Shown piece after piece: positions 43,796 to 53,057 of a DNA stretch of 64,000 nucleotides. The notes under the pieces were generated by a model. The model made no database searches and was not told the DNA's origin. It was given only the letters and a program-made list of their open reading frames with translations. A program made the translations under genes and the position numbers. The DNA comes from Polaromonas jejuensis NBRC 106434 (GTDB lineage Bacteria; Pseudomonadota; Gammaproteobacteria; Burkholderiales; Burkholderiaceae_C), in assembly GCF_001598235.1 (NCBI RefSeq), contig NZ_BCYO01000001.1:1-64000 (forward strand), given 5' to 3'. How positions within the stretch are numbered: position 1 is the first letter of the stretch; each line of letters opens with the position of its first letter.

Positions 43796-44911
43796 ATGAC
43801 CACGCTGTTCACCCCCTTGTCACTTGGACCCGTCGAACTGGGCAACCGAATAGTCGTCTCACCGATGTGCCAGTATCTGGCCAAGGACGGTGTGCCCGGG
43901 GACTGGCATCTGCAACATCTGATGCAGCTTTCCTTGTCGGGTGCTGGCCTTGTGATGCTCGAATCCACTGCCGTGGAGGCCCGCGGCCGGATCACGCATG
44001 GCTGCTTGGGCCTGTATTCGGACGAGAGCGAGGAGGCCCTTGGCCGAATACTCTCAGCCTCACGCAGCGCGGCGGCGCCCGGCACGAAGTTCGGAATCCA
44101 GTTGGGCCATGCCGGCCGCAAGGCTTCTACCCAAGTTCCATGGAAGGGCGGGGCTCATTTGTCGTCGGGCGATGCGCTTGTGGAAGGGCAGGCGTGGGAA
44201 ACAGTGGCACCTAGCGCATTGCCGTTCACCTCCACCTGGGCAACGCCGCGAGCGCTGTCGGAGTCGGAAATGGACGAGATCGCCAACGCTTATGTCGATG
44301 CCGCTGTCCGTGCGGTTCGTCTTGGATTTGATGTGGTCGAACTGCACAGTGCACACGCGTACCTTCTCCACCAGTTCCTGTCGCCTCTGTCCAATAGGCG
44401 GACGGATTCTTTCGGCGGATCGGTGGCGGGCCGGCAACGCTGGCCCTTGGCAGTTGCTGCACGCGTGCGTGCGGCGCTTCCGGACAGCATTGCGTTCGGC
44501 CTACGAATCTCCGCGAACGAGTGGACGCCGGGTGGCCTTGACGTGGACCACGCGATTGGGTTCACCCACAGGTTGAAGGAGTTGGGCGCGACGTATGTCT
44601 GCGTCAGCTCCGGCTCGGCTGACTTCGGAGCAAAGGTACCTTGGGGACCCGGGTTCCAGGTACCTTTTGCAGATGCAATCAGGCGCGCGACAGGCATTCG
44701 GGTGCGTGCGGTGGGAGGGATCGCTGATCCTGTCCAGGCCGAGGAAATTGTGCACTCCGGAAAGGCCGACATGGTGGCGCTGGCGCGCGCGTTCCTAGCG
44801 GATCCGCGCTGGGTATGGCGTGCAGCAGAAACCCTTGACGCGCCGACTTACTACCCGCCTCCGTACGAACGTGCAAAGGGCTTGCGGCGCGACGCGGTTC
44901 GCGTCGGCTGA
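43796..44911 (+). CDS. Old Yellow Enzyme, YqjM/XenA-type
   Basis: 371 residues, FMN-dependent ene-reductase barrel. SPMCQY gives the Cys25 characteristic of the YqjM/xenobiotic-reductase-A class, and His184/His187 in ELHSAHAYLLHQF bind the substrate. IQLGHAGRKAS and the terminal RAFLADPRW are family blocks. It differs in class from the OYE at 55710 (HAAN type). Position between the decarboxylase-like and hydroxylase genes suggests reduction of an alpha,beta-unsaturated intermediate. Confidence 0.93.
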   Translation: MTTLFTPLSLGPVELGNRIVVSPMCQYLAKDGVPGDWHLQHLMQLSLSGAGLVMLESTAVEARGRITHGCLGLYSDESEEALGRILSASRSAAAPGTKFGIQLGHAGRKASTQVPWKGGAHLSSGDALVEGQAWETVAPSALPFTSTWATPRALSESEMDEIANAYVDAAVRAVRLGFDVVELHSAHAYLLHQFLSPLSNRRTDSFGGSVAGRQRWPLAVAARVRAALPDSIAFGLRISANEWTPGGLDVDHAIGFTHRLKELGATYVCVSSGSADFGAKVPWGPGFQVPFADAIRRATGIRVRAVGGIADPVQAEEIVHSGKADMVALARAFLADPRWVWRAAETLDAPTYYPPPYERAKGLRRDAVRVG

Positions 44912-44929
44912 ACGTAGGCTAGATTCGCC

Positions 44930-45412
44930 ATGTCAGAGCACACAAAACTTGAACTCAACGGAGTGACCACAGCGGTGGATGTTGCTTCGAACACACCACT
45001 GATGTACGTTCTCCGCAACGAGCTTGACTGCAAGGGCGTCCGTTTTGGATGCGGCAGTGGGAACTGCGGCGCGTGCACGGTGCTGCTAGACGGCCAGCCG
45101 GTTCAGTCTTGCGATACGCCGCTCTGGTCTGTTGCAGAAAAAGTCATAGTGACGCCTGAACACCTTCCGTCCGATGTCATCGGCGCGCACGTCCGGACCG
45201 CGTTCCTGAGAGAGCAGGCTGCTCAGTGTGGCTACTGCGTCAACGGAATAATGATGTCTGTCACTGCACTGTTGAAGCGCAATCGGACGCCTGGTGAACT
45301 GGAGACGCGCACGGCGCTGAGCCGACATCTGTGTCGCTGTGGCGCTCACGTGCGCATGCTGCGCGCGGTAAAGGTGGCGGCTGAGATGATCGCCCGGGAG
45401 GAGGGGCGATGA
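44930..45412 (+). CDS. Molybdenum hydroxylase [2Fe-2S] small subunit, operon 1
   Basis: 160 residues. The plant-type cluster uses Cys41, Cys46, Cys49 and Cys61 (GCGSGNCGACTVLLDG...SC); the second cluster uses Cys100, Cys103, Cys135 and Cys137 (QCGYCVNGIM...HLCRCGAHVRML). This is the IorA/NicA/CoxS family, carrying electrons from the molybdenum site. The stop overlaps the large subunit start as ATGA. Confidence 0.93.
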   Translation: MSEHTKLELNGVTTAVDVASNTPLMYVLRNELDCKGVRFGCGSGNCGACTVLLDGQPVQSCDTPLWSVAEKVIVTPEHLPSDVIGAHVRTAFLREQAAQCGYCVNGIMMSVTALLKRNRTPGELETRTALSRHLCRCGAHVRMLRAVKVAAEMIAREEGR

Positions 45413-47526
45413 TGCGGATGTTCGCTGCGGCCGCACCGGCAAGCGTTCTGGCCAACGAGCTGCTGAGTGACTGGATTGCGATTTCGTCGGAGCGGTTGAC
45501 AATTTTCAGCGGAAAAGTGGAATTGGGTCAGGGGATCAACACGGCAATCAGACAGATTGCCTGCGACGAACTCGGCGTGGCGCCAGATCAGTTGGAATTG
45601 ATCGCTGGCGATACTGCACGCTCCCCCGACGAAGGCTACACCGCTGGAAGCCAGTCCGTCGAGGTGGGCGGTGCATCCATGCGGTGGGTATGTGCCCACG
45701 CCTTTGATCTGTTTCGCAACGCCGCCGCCACAAATCTGGGCGCGGCAGTTTCGAGCATCTTCGTTGAGCGCGGCGAGTTTGGCAGCACGAGCACGCCGAA
45801 CCGGGTGAGCTACTGGGAACTGGCGCCCTTTGTCCAGCTGGCGGTAGTCCTGACAGAAACTCCCGTCGGTAGAGACATCCCGAATGAAGCCAGTGTGGGG
45901 ACGCCGCTTCGCCGCGATGATCTCGGCTGCAAACTGCTCTGCGCCGCCTATATCCACGATTTCGTACTACCGGGCATGGTGCATGCCCGCATGCTCCGCG
46001 GAACGCATCCTTCGCAGCGTGTCGGAGAAGTTCCCGTGGATGCCCTTCGCGCGCTCGACGGCGTAGGGGAAGTGGTGCATAGCGGGAATTTTTTGGCGCT
46101 TGTGGGACCGAACGAGGCACGACTGGTGCGGGCGCTTGACAAGGCCAAAAAGCTGTTGACTTGGAGTCAGTCCGATGAGCTTCCGGCGCAGACGGACACT
46201 GTCAGTCTTCTGCAGGCGATGCCCCACGCGTCATCGGTAGAACATTCGGCCGGTGCAGCAGCAGTTGGTGCGTTGCAGCATGCGGCAACTTATTCCAGGC
46301 CGTATCTCGCGCATGCGTCGATCGGACCCGCCTGCGCCATTGCGTCGCCAGGCGAGGGAACTCTTCAGGTCTGGTCCCATACCCAAGGACCGCACATGCT
46401 TCGAAATCAGCTCGCCCTGGCGTTGAGGATGGGCAAAGATAAGGTTGTCGTCACCCATCTGCATGGTTCCGGCTGTTATGGCCACAACGGGGCAGACGAC
46501 GTTGCGTTTGATGCGGCCTTCATCGCCACCGTCATCGGCAAACCCGTCAGGGTTCAATGGATGCGGGATGAGGAACTGTCGATGGCGCCGTTCGGTTCCG
46601 CGAGCGTCGTGTCGATTGTGGGGGCTGTGGACGAGAGTGGCCGAGTATGCGACTGGGATCTACAGGTGTGGAGCCATACCCACATAGCGAGGCCGGGATG
46701 GGGCGAGGGCGTCAACCTCCTCGGCGCATGGGCCATCGATCCACCCATGCCCAGGCCACCGTCGCGCGACATGTCGTTGCCTGCCGGCGGTGGGCAGCGC
46801 AACGCGGTGGCCATCTATGATTTTCCCCGCCAGCATGTCACCTATCACTTCATCGAACAATCGCCGGTGCGAGTCTCTGCGATCCGTTCGCTGGGGGCGT
46901 ACGCGAATACGTTCGCTATCGAGTCGTTTGTCGATGAACTTTCAGATCTTGCCCAGGTCGATCCGATTGCGTTTCGACTGTTGCACCTTGGAGACTCCCG
47001 GGCGCGCGGCGTGTTGGAGCGCGTGCGCGACATGTGCGGTTGGGCATCGAGGCCGGAGCCTGGAAGCGGGGCAGGCTTAGGGGTCGCGGTCGGACGGTAC
47101 AAGAACCGCGCTGCCTACTGCGCCGTCGTCGTCAGCGTGGCGGTTGAGGAGAAGGTGCGCGTGGACCGCGTGTGGGCTGCCGTCGACGCAGGTGCGGTGA
47201 TCAATCCCGACGGCCTATTGAACCAGATCGAGGGGGGCATCATCCAATCCCTGAGCTGGTCGCTTAAAGAGGAAGTCAAATGGAATGCCGAGGGCATCGC
47301 CACCAATCACTGGGATACTTATCCCATTCTGAATTTCGACGAGATACCGGAGGTGGAGGTGACGTTGATCGACCGGCCCGAGATGCCCAGCCTGGGAAGC
47401 GGCGAAGCTGCGGCGGGTCCGACTGCTGCAGCCGTCGGTAATGCGGTCGCACATGCACTGGGTGCCCGGTGCCGTCATCTGCCTCTGACACCAGAACGTA
47501 TTTCAGACCTGATCATGAACGCGTGA
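45409..47526 (+). CDS. Molybdenum hydroxylase large (Mo-cofactor) subunit, operon 1
   Basis: 705 residues of the isoquinoline/nicotinate/aldehyde oxidoreductase large-subunit family. It starts almost directly in the cofactor domain (FSGKVELGQGINTAIRQIA), without the usual Tat-like N-terminal segment seen in the relative at 63096, so it may be cytoplasmic. The catalytic Glu lies in LGSGEAAAGPTAAAVGNA. No FAD subunit or cytochrome gene is adjacent, so its electron acceptor is unclear. Such enzymes hydroxylate N-heterocycles or oxidise aldehydes with water as oxygen source. Confidence 0.9.
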   Translation: MMRMFAAAAPASVLANELLSDWIAISSERLTIFSGKVELGQGINTAIRQIACDELGVAPDQLELIAGDTARSPDEGYTAGSQSVEVGGASMRWVCAHAFDLFRNAAATNLGAAVSSIFVERGEFGSTSTPNRVSYWELAPFVQLAVVLTETPVGRDIPNEASVGTPLRRDDLGCKLLCAAYIHDFVLPGMVHARMLRGTHPSQRVGEVPVDALRALDGVGEVVHSGNFLALVGPNEARLVRALDKAKKLLTWSQSDELPAQTDTVSLLQAMPHASSVEHSAGAAAVGALQHAATYSRPYLAHASIGPACAIASPGEGTLQVWSHTQGPHMLRNQLALALRMGKDKVVVTHLHGSGCYGHNGADDVAFDAAFIATVIGKPVRVQWMRDEELSMAPFGSASVVSIVGAVDESGRVCDWDLQVWSHTHIARPGWGEGVNLLGAWAIDPPMPRPPSRDMSLPAGGGQRNAVAIYDFPRQHVTYHFIEQSPVRVSAIRSLGAYANTFAIESFVDELSDLAQVDPIAFRLLHLGDSRARGVLERVRDMCGWASRPEPGSGAGLGVAVGRYKNRAAYCAVVVSVAVEEKVRVDRVWAAVDAGAVINPDGLLNQIEGGIIQSLSWSLKEEVKWNAEGIATNHWDTYPILNFDEIPEVEVTLIDRPEMPSLGSGEAAAGPTAAAVGNAVAHALGARCRHLPLTPERISDLIMNA

Positions 47527-47666
47527 ACCTATGGCCCCGGCGGCTTGTCGGGCCATGCGCATGCGACTTCGTTCGGTAGCCCGAAGTCGACGCTCGAAAT
47601 TCGGGTGATAAAACCAAACAACTGCCCCGGCTTTCCTAGCGCATTCCATGTTCACGAGGCAACCTG

Positions 47667-47815
47667 GTGACTCGCAAGATAGACGTCTTCTTTGCACGTC
47701 AGGGATTTGATGGGCAGAATCCGGGACGCGCGAAGGATCTCGGCATCACGCACCGTTGTTGTACCGGTACTTTTCGACAAAGGAGCGCTTCAATTTCTTC
47801 CGCGTCTACGCCAAC
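47667..47815 (+). pseudogene. Frameshifted TetR relic of the same family as TetR 1 and 2
   Basis: The frame VFFARQGFDGQNPGRAKDLGITH continues, after what looks like a one-base loss near 47754, in another frame as LLYRYFSTKERFNFFRVYA. This reproduces the HTH of the two intact regulators (FFARHGFDASTRDLAREMGV then TQPLLYRYFPTKEALVDRVY). The rest of the protein is gone. It sits directly behind operon 1. Confidence 0.75.
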
Positions 47816-48188
47816 CCACAGACTGTGAAAGGTCTTCAGCAGGGGAGTGGAGAAGGCTTTAATCGAATTCGCCCGCCCGATGTCCTCCCACTCCTGTTTA
47901 GCGGCTGGGCTGGCAAAGCTGACGATGGAGAGGGGCTCAATCAAGTGCAACCAAAAAGTGCTGCCGATGCTGGATAGAACGGGGTGAACCTCCGCCGCCT
48001 ATCTCTAAAGAGATAGTTCGGCAGAGCTCATGAGGCGGATGTCGAATTGGCGTAGCGCAAGCAGACTTCATATGTTAAGTGACTCACGCTATTTGGTGTG
48101 AGACGCCATACAACCCCCGAAGCCGACTTCCCAAGTCGTTTCAATGTGCCGATGCTGCAGCGACTGCAGCGAACCTCTGAGGACAATC
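47816..48188. other. Leader region of the isochorismatase-like gene
   Basis: No gene. It contains an 18-bp perfect inverted repeat CTATCTCTAAAGAGATAG at 47999-48016 and a CTCAC/GTGAG pair near 48084-48105, either of which could be regulatory. Confidence 0.45.
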
Positions 48189-48827
48189 ATGAGCAAGACT
48201 GACTTAATAACGCCGCAGAACTCCGCTATGCTTCTTATCGACTTTCAACCGGCCATGTACCAAGGCGTACAGAGCCATGACCGGCTGAGCGTCGTGCATA
48301 ACGTACAAGTTCTCGCCAAATCTGCCAAAGTTTTTAAACTACCGGTTGTGCTCTCGACGGTGGCGAGAGATTCCTTCTCCGGTCCATTCATGCCGGAAGT
48401 AGCCGACCTGTATCCGGGTACCGAGATAATTGATCGCACCTCGATCAATGCATGGCTGGATGCCAAGTTTCGCAAAGCAGTGGAAGCCACCGGTCGCAAG
48501 AAGCTAATCTTGGCAGGCCTATGGACCGAAGCTTGCGTCCTTTTCCCGACACTGGATCTGCTGAAGGGGGGGTACGAGGTGTACGTTGCGACCGACGCCT
48601 GCGGTGACGTGAGCCCAGAAGCACACGAGCGTGCCGTGCAGCGGCTGGTACAGGCCGGCGCGGTTCCCGTAACCTCGCTACAAGTATGTTTTGAACTGCA
48701 GCAAGACTGGGCTCGCGGCGAATCCTATGACGGCGTGATGGAAATCCTCAAGGAGCACTCGCCGTATGGCATTCAGGTTCGCTTCTCAAAATGGGCGTTG
48801 GGCGAACACGCAAGCGAAGGGGGCTGA
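48189..48827 (+). CDS. Isochorismatase-family (YcaC-like) cysteine hydrolase
   Basis: 212 residues from ATG 48189 with TGAGGACAATC upstream. The catalytic triad is visible: Asp in LLIDFQPAMY, Lys in RKKLILAGL, Cys in WTEACVLFPT. Length and motifs fit the YcaC group, whose members include hydrolases acting on amides or N-carbamoyl compounds. It stands alone behind operon 1. Confidence 0.92.
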   Translation: MSKTDLITPQNSAMLLIDFQPAMYQGVQSHDRLSVVHNVQVLAKSAKVFKLPVVLSTVARDSFSGPFMPEVADLYPGTEIIDRTSINAWLDAKFRKAVEATGRKKLILAGLWTEACVLFPTLDLLKGGYEVYVATDACGDVSPEAHERAVQRLVQAGAVPVTSLQVCFELQQDWARGESYDGVMEILKEHSPYGIQVRFSKWALGEHASEGG

Positions 48828-49019
48828 AGCGACGAGACGCGAATATCGCGTGGGCGACCGTCTGGTCTCTATGTTGTTTGGGTGCAACCAGGTGCAGCGC
48901 GTAGACACCGTGCCGGCTTTGCTCAAGCCGTGGAGGACGTCGGATGGCCAGGAGTGTTTCCTCGAATCGAGTTATCCGCAGCGGTCTTTTTGCAACTGGG
49001 CGGATGCTTGCCTAGATTG
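48828..49019. other. Convergent gap
   Basis: 190 bp between the isochorismatase-like gene and the LysR gene. No terminator with a T-tract and no gene recognised. Confidence 0.3.
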
Positions 49020-49961
49020 TTATGTTGGAGAGCGGCCCTCGCCACCCACCACAGCGGGCATCATCTGCCGCATCGTCTCGAGGAAGCGGCTCAGCTTGGC
49101 TGGATAGAACCGCGCATAGGGATAGACCAAGTACGCTGGTAGCGGCGCAGCGCGCCATTGCGGGGCCAGATGCAACAGCCGGCCTTGTGCGATCTCGTCC
49201 GCCACCAGCCAGGCCGAGACGATGCCGGCGCCCAGGCCCAGCAGTGCCGCGGTGCGCAGCGCGTAGAGACTGTCAGTGCTCATGCGTGGGCGGATCGAGA
49301 AGCGGCAGACTTCGCCGTCGGAATCACGCGTGAGCGACACGTCGGTACGGTAGAACGTGCGCAGTGCCAACCACGGCAGCGTCTCCAGTTCGGCAGCGTG
49401 CACCGGCGGTGCGGCCCCCTTGAGCACGTCCGGCGCCGCCACCACGATGCGAGGAACCTCGGACAATTGGAGTGCCACGACGGACGGATTGTCCACCACG
49501 CCGATTTGGATGGCGCAGTCGATGCCTTCGGCGATGAAATCGGGACGCCGGTCGTGCAACAGCCATTCGACCGCGACGCGCGGATAGCGTCGCAGATAGT
49601 CTGCCAGCGGCGCCACCAGTTGCTGCTGGCCGAAGGCGTGCGGCACCAGTACGCGTAGCGTGCCCTCGGGTTCGTCGCCAGCGCCGCGCAGATCGGCTTC
49701 CAAGGCTTTCCAGTTGTCCAGCAGTTCCCTGGCGCGTGCGAAACAGCGGTCGCCATCTTCAGTGAGCTTCATCACATGGGTCGAGCGCTGCAGCAGCTTC
49801 AGGCCCAGCGAACGCTCCAGCGCCTGCAGGCGGCGGCTTACCGTGGGCTGGGTGGTACCCAGCTGCGCAGCAGCAGCTGAAAGGCTGCCTGTCTCCACGA
49901 TGCGAATGAAGGTCTGCATCAGTTCGATGCGGTCGACGCCGATCGCCACTCTTTCTTTCAT
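49020..49961 (-). CDS. LysR-family transcriptional regulator
   Basis: 313 residues from ATG 49961; the upstream extension overlaps the divergent MFS gene and was rejected. HTH: LMQTFIRIVETGSLSAAAAQLGTTQPTVSRRLQALE split over the first 70 residues. Effector domain follows with GEGTLRV-like PEGTLRVLVPHAFGQQQL. It diverges from the MFS gene at 50059 with about 100 bp between, the standard regulator/exporter pair. Confidence 0.93.
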   Translation of the reverse strand: MKERVAIGVDRIELMQTFIRIVETGSLSAAAAQLGTTQPTVSRRLQALERSLGLKLLQRSTHVMKLTEDGDRCFARARELLDNWKALEADLRGAGDEPEGTLRVLVPHAFGQQQLVAPLADYLRRYPRVAVEWLLHDRRPDFIAEGIDCAIQIGVVDNPSVVALQLSEVPRIVVAAPDVLKGAAPPVHAAELETLPWLALRTFYRTDVSLTRDSDGEVCRFSIRPRMSTDSLYALRTAALLGLGAGIVSAWLVADEIAQGRLLHLAPQWRAAPLPAYLVYPYARFYPAKLSRFLETMRQMMPAVVGGEGRSPT

Positions 49962-50058
49962 ACGTTGAGTGTATATATAAAGTGCGGCGCGTGCTACTAC
50001 CGCGCGCAAAAGCAAGCGCTCAAAATCCAAGCATTGCCACCAGAAAAGGGTTTTCACC

Positions 50059-51336
50059 ATGTCTTCCATTCAAGCAACGCATACAAAGCCTGTTCCCTTT
50101 AAGGGGAATGACGAGAGCCGACAAGCCCTCGACCTGCCCACCCCATTGGTGCTACTGCTAGCCACTGGCGCAGGCATGAGCGTGGCTTCGCTCTACTACA
50201 GCCAGCCGATGTTGGGGGTGCTGGGCTCGGACATCCACGCCACGGATCGTGCAGTGGGCCTCGTGCCTACATTGACGCAGTTGGGCTATGCGCTGGGCAT
50301 CCTGCTGCTGGCGCCGCTGGGCGATCGTTACGACCGGCGCCGTATCATTATGGCCAAGGCGGCAGTGCTGGGCCTGGCGTTGCTGGTGGGAGGCCTCGCA
50401 CCATCCATCGCGTGGCTTCTGGCCGCGAGCCTGACGATCGGTCTGGCGGCGACCCTGGCCCAGGACATCGTGCCCGCTGCCGCCACGCTGGCGCCAGAGT
50501 CGCACCGCGGTAAGGTCGTTGGCACGGTAATGACCGGGCTGCTGCTGGGCATCCTGCTGTCGCGCGTGGTCAGCGGCTTCGTTGCGGAGCACTTCGGCTG
50601 GCGGACAATGTACATCGCCGCGGCGGTGGGCATGGGGCTCATTGGCATAACGGTGTGGCGTGGGCTACCGCGCTTCCGCCCCACGACCCACTTGGCCTAC
50701 GGCGCGCTGCTGGGATCGATGGCTCGACTGTGGCAACGCCACGGCGCATTGCGTCGCGCGGCTTGGTCGCAGGGGTTGCTCTCTGTTGGTTTCAGCGCCT
50801 TCTGGTCCACGCTGGCCGTCATGCTGCATGGAGCACCCTTCCACCTCGGCAGCGCGGCCGCGGGGACCTTTGGACTGGCTGGCGCGGCCGGAGCGCTCGC
50901 CGCACCGCTGGCCGGCCGTATTGCCGATCGACACGGACCGGAACTGGTCACCCGTCTGGGGGCCGGACTTGCCGCCCTCTCATTCGCGGCCATGGCTCTG
51001 GCGCCTTTGGTACCGCTCCATGTGCAGCTGTGGTTGATCGTTGCCAGCGCCATTGGCTTCGACTTTGGAATCCAGGCGGCGCTGGTTGCGCACCAGACCA
51101 TCGTTTATGGCATCGACCCTAGTGCGCGCAGCCGCCTGAATGCGCTGCTCTTCACGGGCATGTTCATCGGAATGGCCGCCGGGGCCGCGCTCGGCAGCCT
51201 GGTACTGGCGCAATGGGGATGGATGGGGGTGGTAGCCCTGGCGACCGCAACGGCTGCAGGCGCATTGATCGTACGGATGTGGAGGGGGACGACGGGAGAT
51301 CTGACACACCGGGAGCCGCAACGCAAGGTGCGATAG
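50059..51336 (+). CDS. MFS transporter (YgaY/drug-exporter-like)
   Basis: 425 residues, twelve predicted membrane segments. ASLYYSQPMLGVLGSDIHAT and LLLAPLGDRYDRRRIIMAKA give the MFS motif A loop; LAQDIVPAAATLAPESHRGKVVG is the second typical region. Similar transporters are described as sugar or drug effluxers; substrate unknown. Regulated presumably by the divergent LysR. Confidence 0.92.
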   Translation: MSSIQATHTKPVPFKGNDESRQALDLPTPLVLLLATGAGMSVASLYYSQPMLGVLGSDIHATDRAVGLVPTLTQLGYALGILLLAPLGDRYDRRRIIMAKAAVLGLALLVGGLAPSIAWLLAASLTIGLAATLAQDIVPAAATLAPESHRGKVVGTVMTGLLLGILLSRVVSGFVAEHFGWRTMYIAAAVGMGLIGITVWRGLPRFRPTTHLAYGALLGSMARLWQRHGALRRAAWSQGLLSVGFSAFWSTLAVMLHGAPFHLGSAAAGTFGLAGAAGALAAPLAGRIADRHGPELVTRLGAGLAALSFAAMALAPLVPLHVQLWLIVASAIGFDFGIQAALVAHQTIVYGIDPSARSRLNALLFTGMFIGMAAGAALGSLVLAQWGWMGVVALATATAAGALIVRMWRGTTGDLTHREPQRKVR

Positions 51337-51339
51337 CGC

Positions 51340-51424
51340 CGGTGCCAGGCTGCATCAAGCGTTCACCCAATTGCCCCTCCAGTTGTGCGATGCGGCGCGA
51401 AACCGCGGATCTGGGAAAGTTCAT
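51340..51424 (-). pseudogene. LysR helix-turn-helix relic
   Basis: MNFPRSAVSRRIAQLEGQLG plus ERLMQ is the second half of a LysR HTH and the start of its linker helix (consensus ...VSRRIAQLExxLGxRLL). After about 28 residues the similarity ends in unrelated sequence next to the MFS stop. No effector domain follows. Confidence 0.6.
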
Positions 51425-51500
51425 GATGCGATCTTTGGCCCCATTTCCTCTAATTGCAAAGCACTTCCGGGATCTTAATGGAGCGATTTGTGCGAGCCAT

Positions 51501-52238
51501 TCAAACCGGTTGGTGGGGCTCGGGGGGCTGCGGTGTGTTGCGCGATGTCCTGTGACTGGTGCCGTATGCGAACGGGGCAGAAGGCATTAGCGCTTGCGCT
51601 TCGATTGGTAGGAGTCCACGCCGACGGGCCACTGCGGCGGCCTCTGTGCGACTGATGGCATCCAGCTTCTCCAAAACTGATTTGACGTGTGACTTCACAG
51701 TGCCAATTGCGATGTTGAGCTTTTTACCGATCGCTTTGTTGCAGTCTCCCGCGGACAAAAGCATTAGTACATCCATTTCACGGATCGTCAACGGCGCTCG
51801 CGTAAGGCTCTCTGCAAGTCGTTGTGCAGCGAGGGGGCCCAAATGCCGGGCGCCTCGGCGTACCGCCTCAACCGCGACAATTACCTCCTCCAGACGGCAT
51901 GAGAGCAATACATATCCGTGAACTCCACGCTCCAAGGCATGTCGGATATCGCACTCACTATCTTGCCCAGTGAGGATAAGCACTCGTGGCGTGCCCGAGC
52001 CACGGATTATTGGGGCACTGCGGATCTGAGTGGCTGCATTCAGCCCATCGTCATAGTCGACAATAATTACGTCCGTGCTGTGTCGCCTAAGCCAGCCCAA
52101 AGTGCTTCCTTCGCGCGGATCCAGATTGGTAATTTCTACGGGGACGACTGACTGATGTCGTAAGGTGGCAACAAGTCCGGCGGCAACAAGTGGGACGCGA
52201 TGTGCGACCAACACTCTCGTTTTCTCCGTAACGCCCAT
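51501..52238 (-). CDS. LuxR-type response regulator-like protein
   Basis: 245 residues. The N-terminal receiver-like domain has RVLVAHRVPLVAAGLVATL and a phospho-acceptor candidate in DVIIVDYDDG. The C-terminal GerE HTH is PLTIREMDVLMLLSAGDCNK with IAIGTVKSHVKSVLEKL. The usual first Asp pair is replaced by AHR, so phosphorylation may be altered. It ends with a Pro/His-rich tail. No sensor kinase is adjacent; it lies just behind ABC operon 2. Confidence 0.85.
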   Translation of the reverse strand: MGVTEKTRVLVAHRVPLVAAGLVATLRHQSVVPVEITNLDPREGSTLGWLRRHSTDVIIVDYDDGLNAATQIRSAPIIRGSGTPRVLILTGQDSECDIRHALERGVHGYVLLSCRLEEVIVAVEAVRRGARHLGPLAAQRLAESLTRAPLTIREMDVLMLLSAGDCNKAIGKKLNIAIGTVKSHVKSVLEKLDAISRTEAAAVARRRGLLPIEAQALMPSAPFAYGTSHRTSRNTPQPPEPHQPV

Positions 52239-52337
52239 TTGAATCTCCTGGTTTGCTGAAACGAGACCGCCTGGCGGAAAAAGTAGCGCAAAGCATCGCA
52301 GCGAAATATGGGCGTTTCCCTAGAACATTGCGGCGCC

Positions 52338-53042
52338 TTAAACCGCACAGTAGCGTTCTTGAATCGCCTGATCGGCCAGCATCTCCTGCGCCGTCCCTTG
52401 GTAGACGACTTGGCCTTGGTCGAGGATGTAAGCGCGATCCGCAATGCGCAATGCAAGTTCGACGTTTTGCTCGATGAGAAGAATCGTGACGCCAGACTTC
52501 TTGAGCGCAGTGAAATACTCGAACATCTCGTCGACGAGCAGCGGCATGATGCCTTCCGACGGCTCGTCCAGAAGAACGAACTTCGGTTTAGAAGCCACCG
52601 CGCGGGCAATAGCAAGCATCTGCTGTTCGCCCCCGGACATGGTGATAGCCGCCTGGTCTAGGCGCTCTTTCAGACGAGGAAATGTCTCGGCAATCTCGTC
52701 AATAACCTCTGACTCGCGCCTGCGCAGGGGAGACGCCAGCAGACCCAATCGGATGTTTTCGCGAACCGTCAGTCCGGGCACGATGCGCCGTTCCTCCGGC
52801 ACGTAGGCCAGGCCACGTGCGAAGCGGGTGTGAGCCGGCATGCCGAGAATCTCTTCCCCTTCGAACTTGACGGAGCCCTTCACCTTGGGAATAAGCCCCG
52901 CGACGCTCTTGACCGTGGTTGTTTTTCCTGCACCGTTGCGACCGATGAGGCAGACCAGTTCGCCTTTCTTCACCTCCAGGTTGACGTCCTGCAGGATGTG
53001 GCTGGGTCCGTACCAGGCATGAAGGTTATTGATTTTCAGCAT
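52338..53042 (-). CDS. Branched-chain-type ABC ATPase (LivF-like), operon 2
   Basis: 234 residues. Walker A GRNGAGKTTTV, signature MSGGEQQMLAIARAV, Walker B FVLLDEPSEGIMP, H-loop IEQNVELAL. Last gene of operon 2. It is in the same subfamily as the ATPase at 41819 but clearly diverged. Confidence 0.94.
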   Translation of the reverse strand: MLKINNLHAWYGPSHILQDVNLEVKKGELVCLIGRNGAGKTTTVKSVAGLIPKVKGSVKFEGEEILGMPAHTRFARGLAYVPEERRIVPGLTVRENIRLGLLASPLRRRESEVIDEIAETFPRLKERLDQAAITMSGGEQQMLAIARAVASKPKFVLLDEPSEGIMPLLVDEMFEYFTALKKSGVTILLIEQNVELALRIADRAYILDQGQVVYQGTAQEMLADQAIQERYCAV

Positions 53043-53057
53043 GGTTGTCTCCTAAGA

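Noticed and set aside
48888..49107. Short frames between the isochorismatase-like and LysR genes
   Set aside because: No recognisable protein; the region is a short convergent gap.
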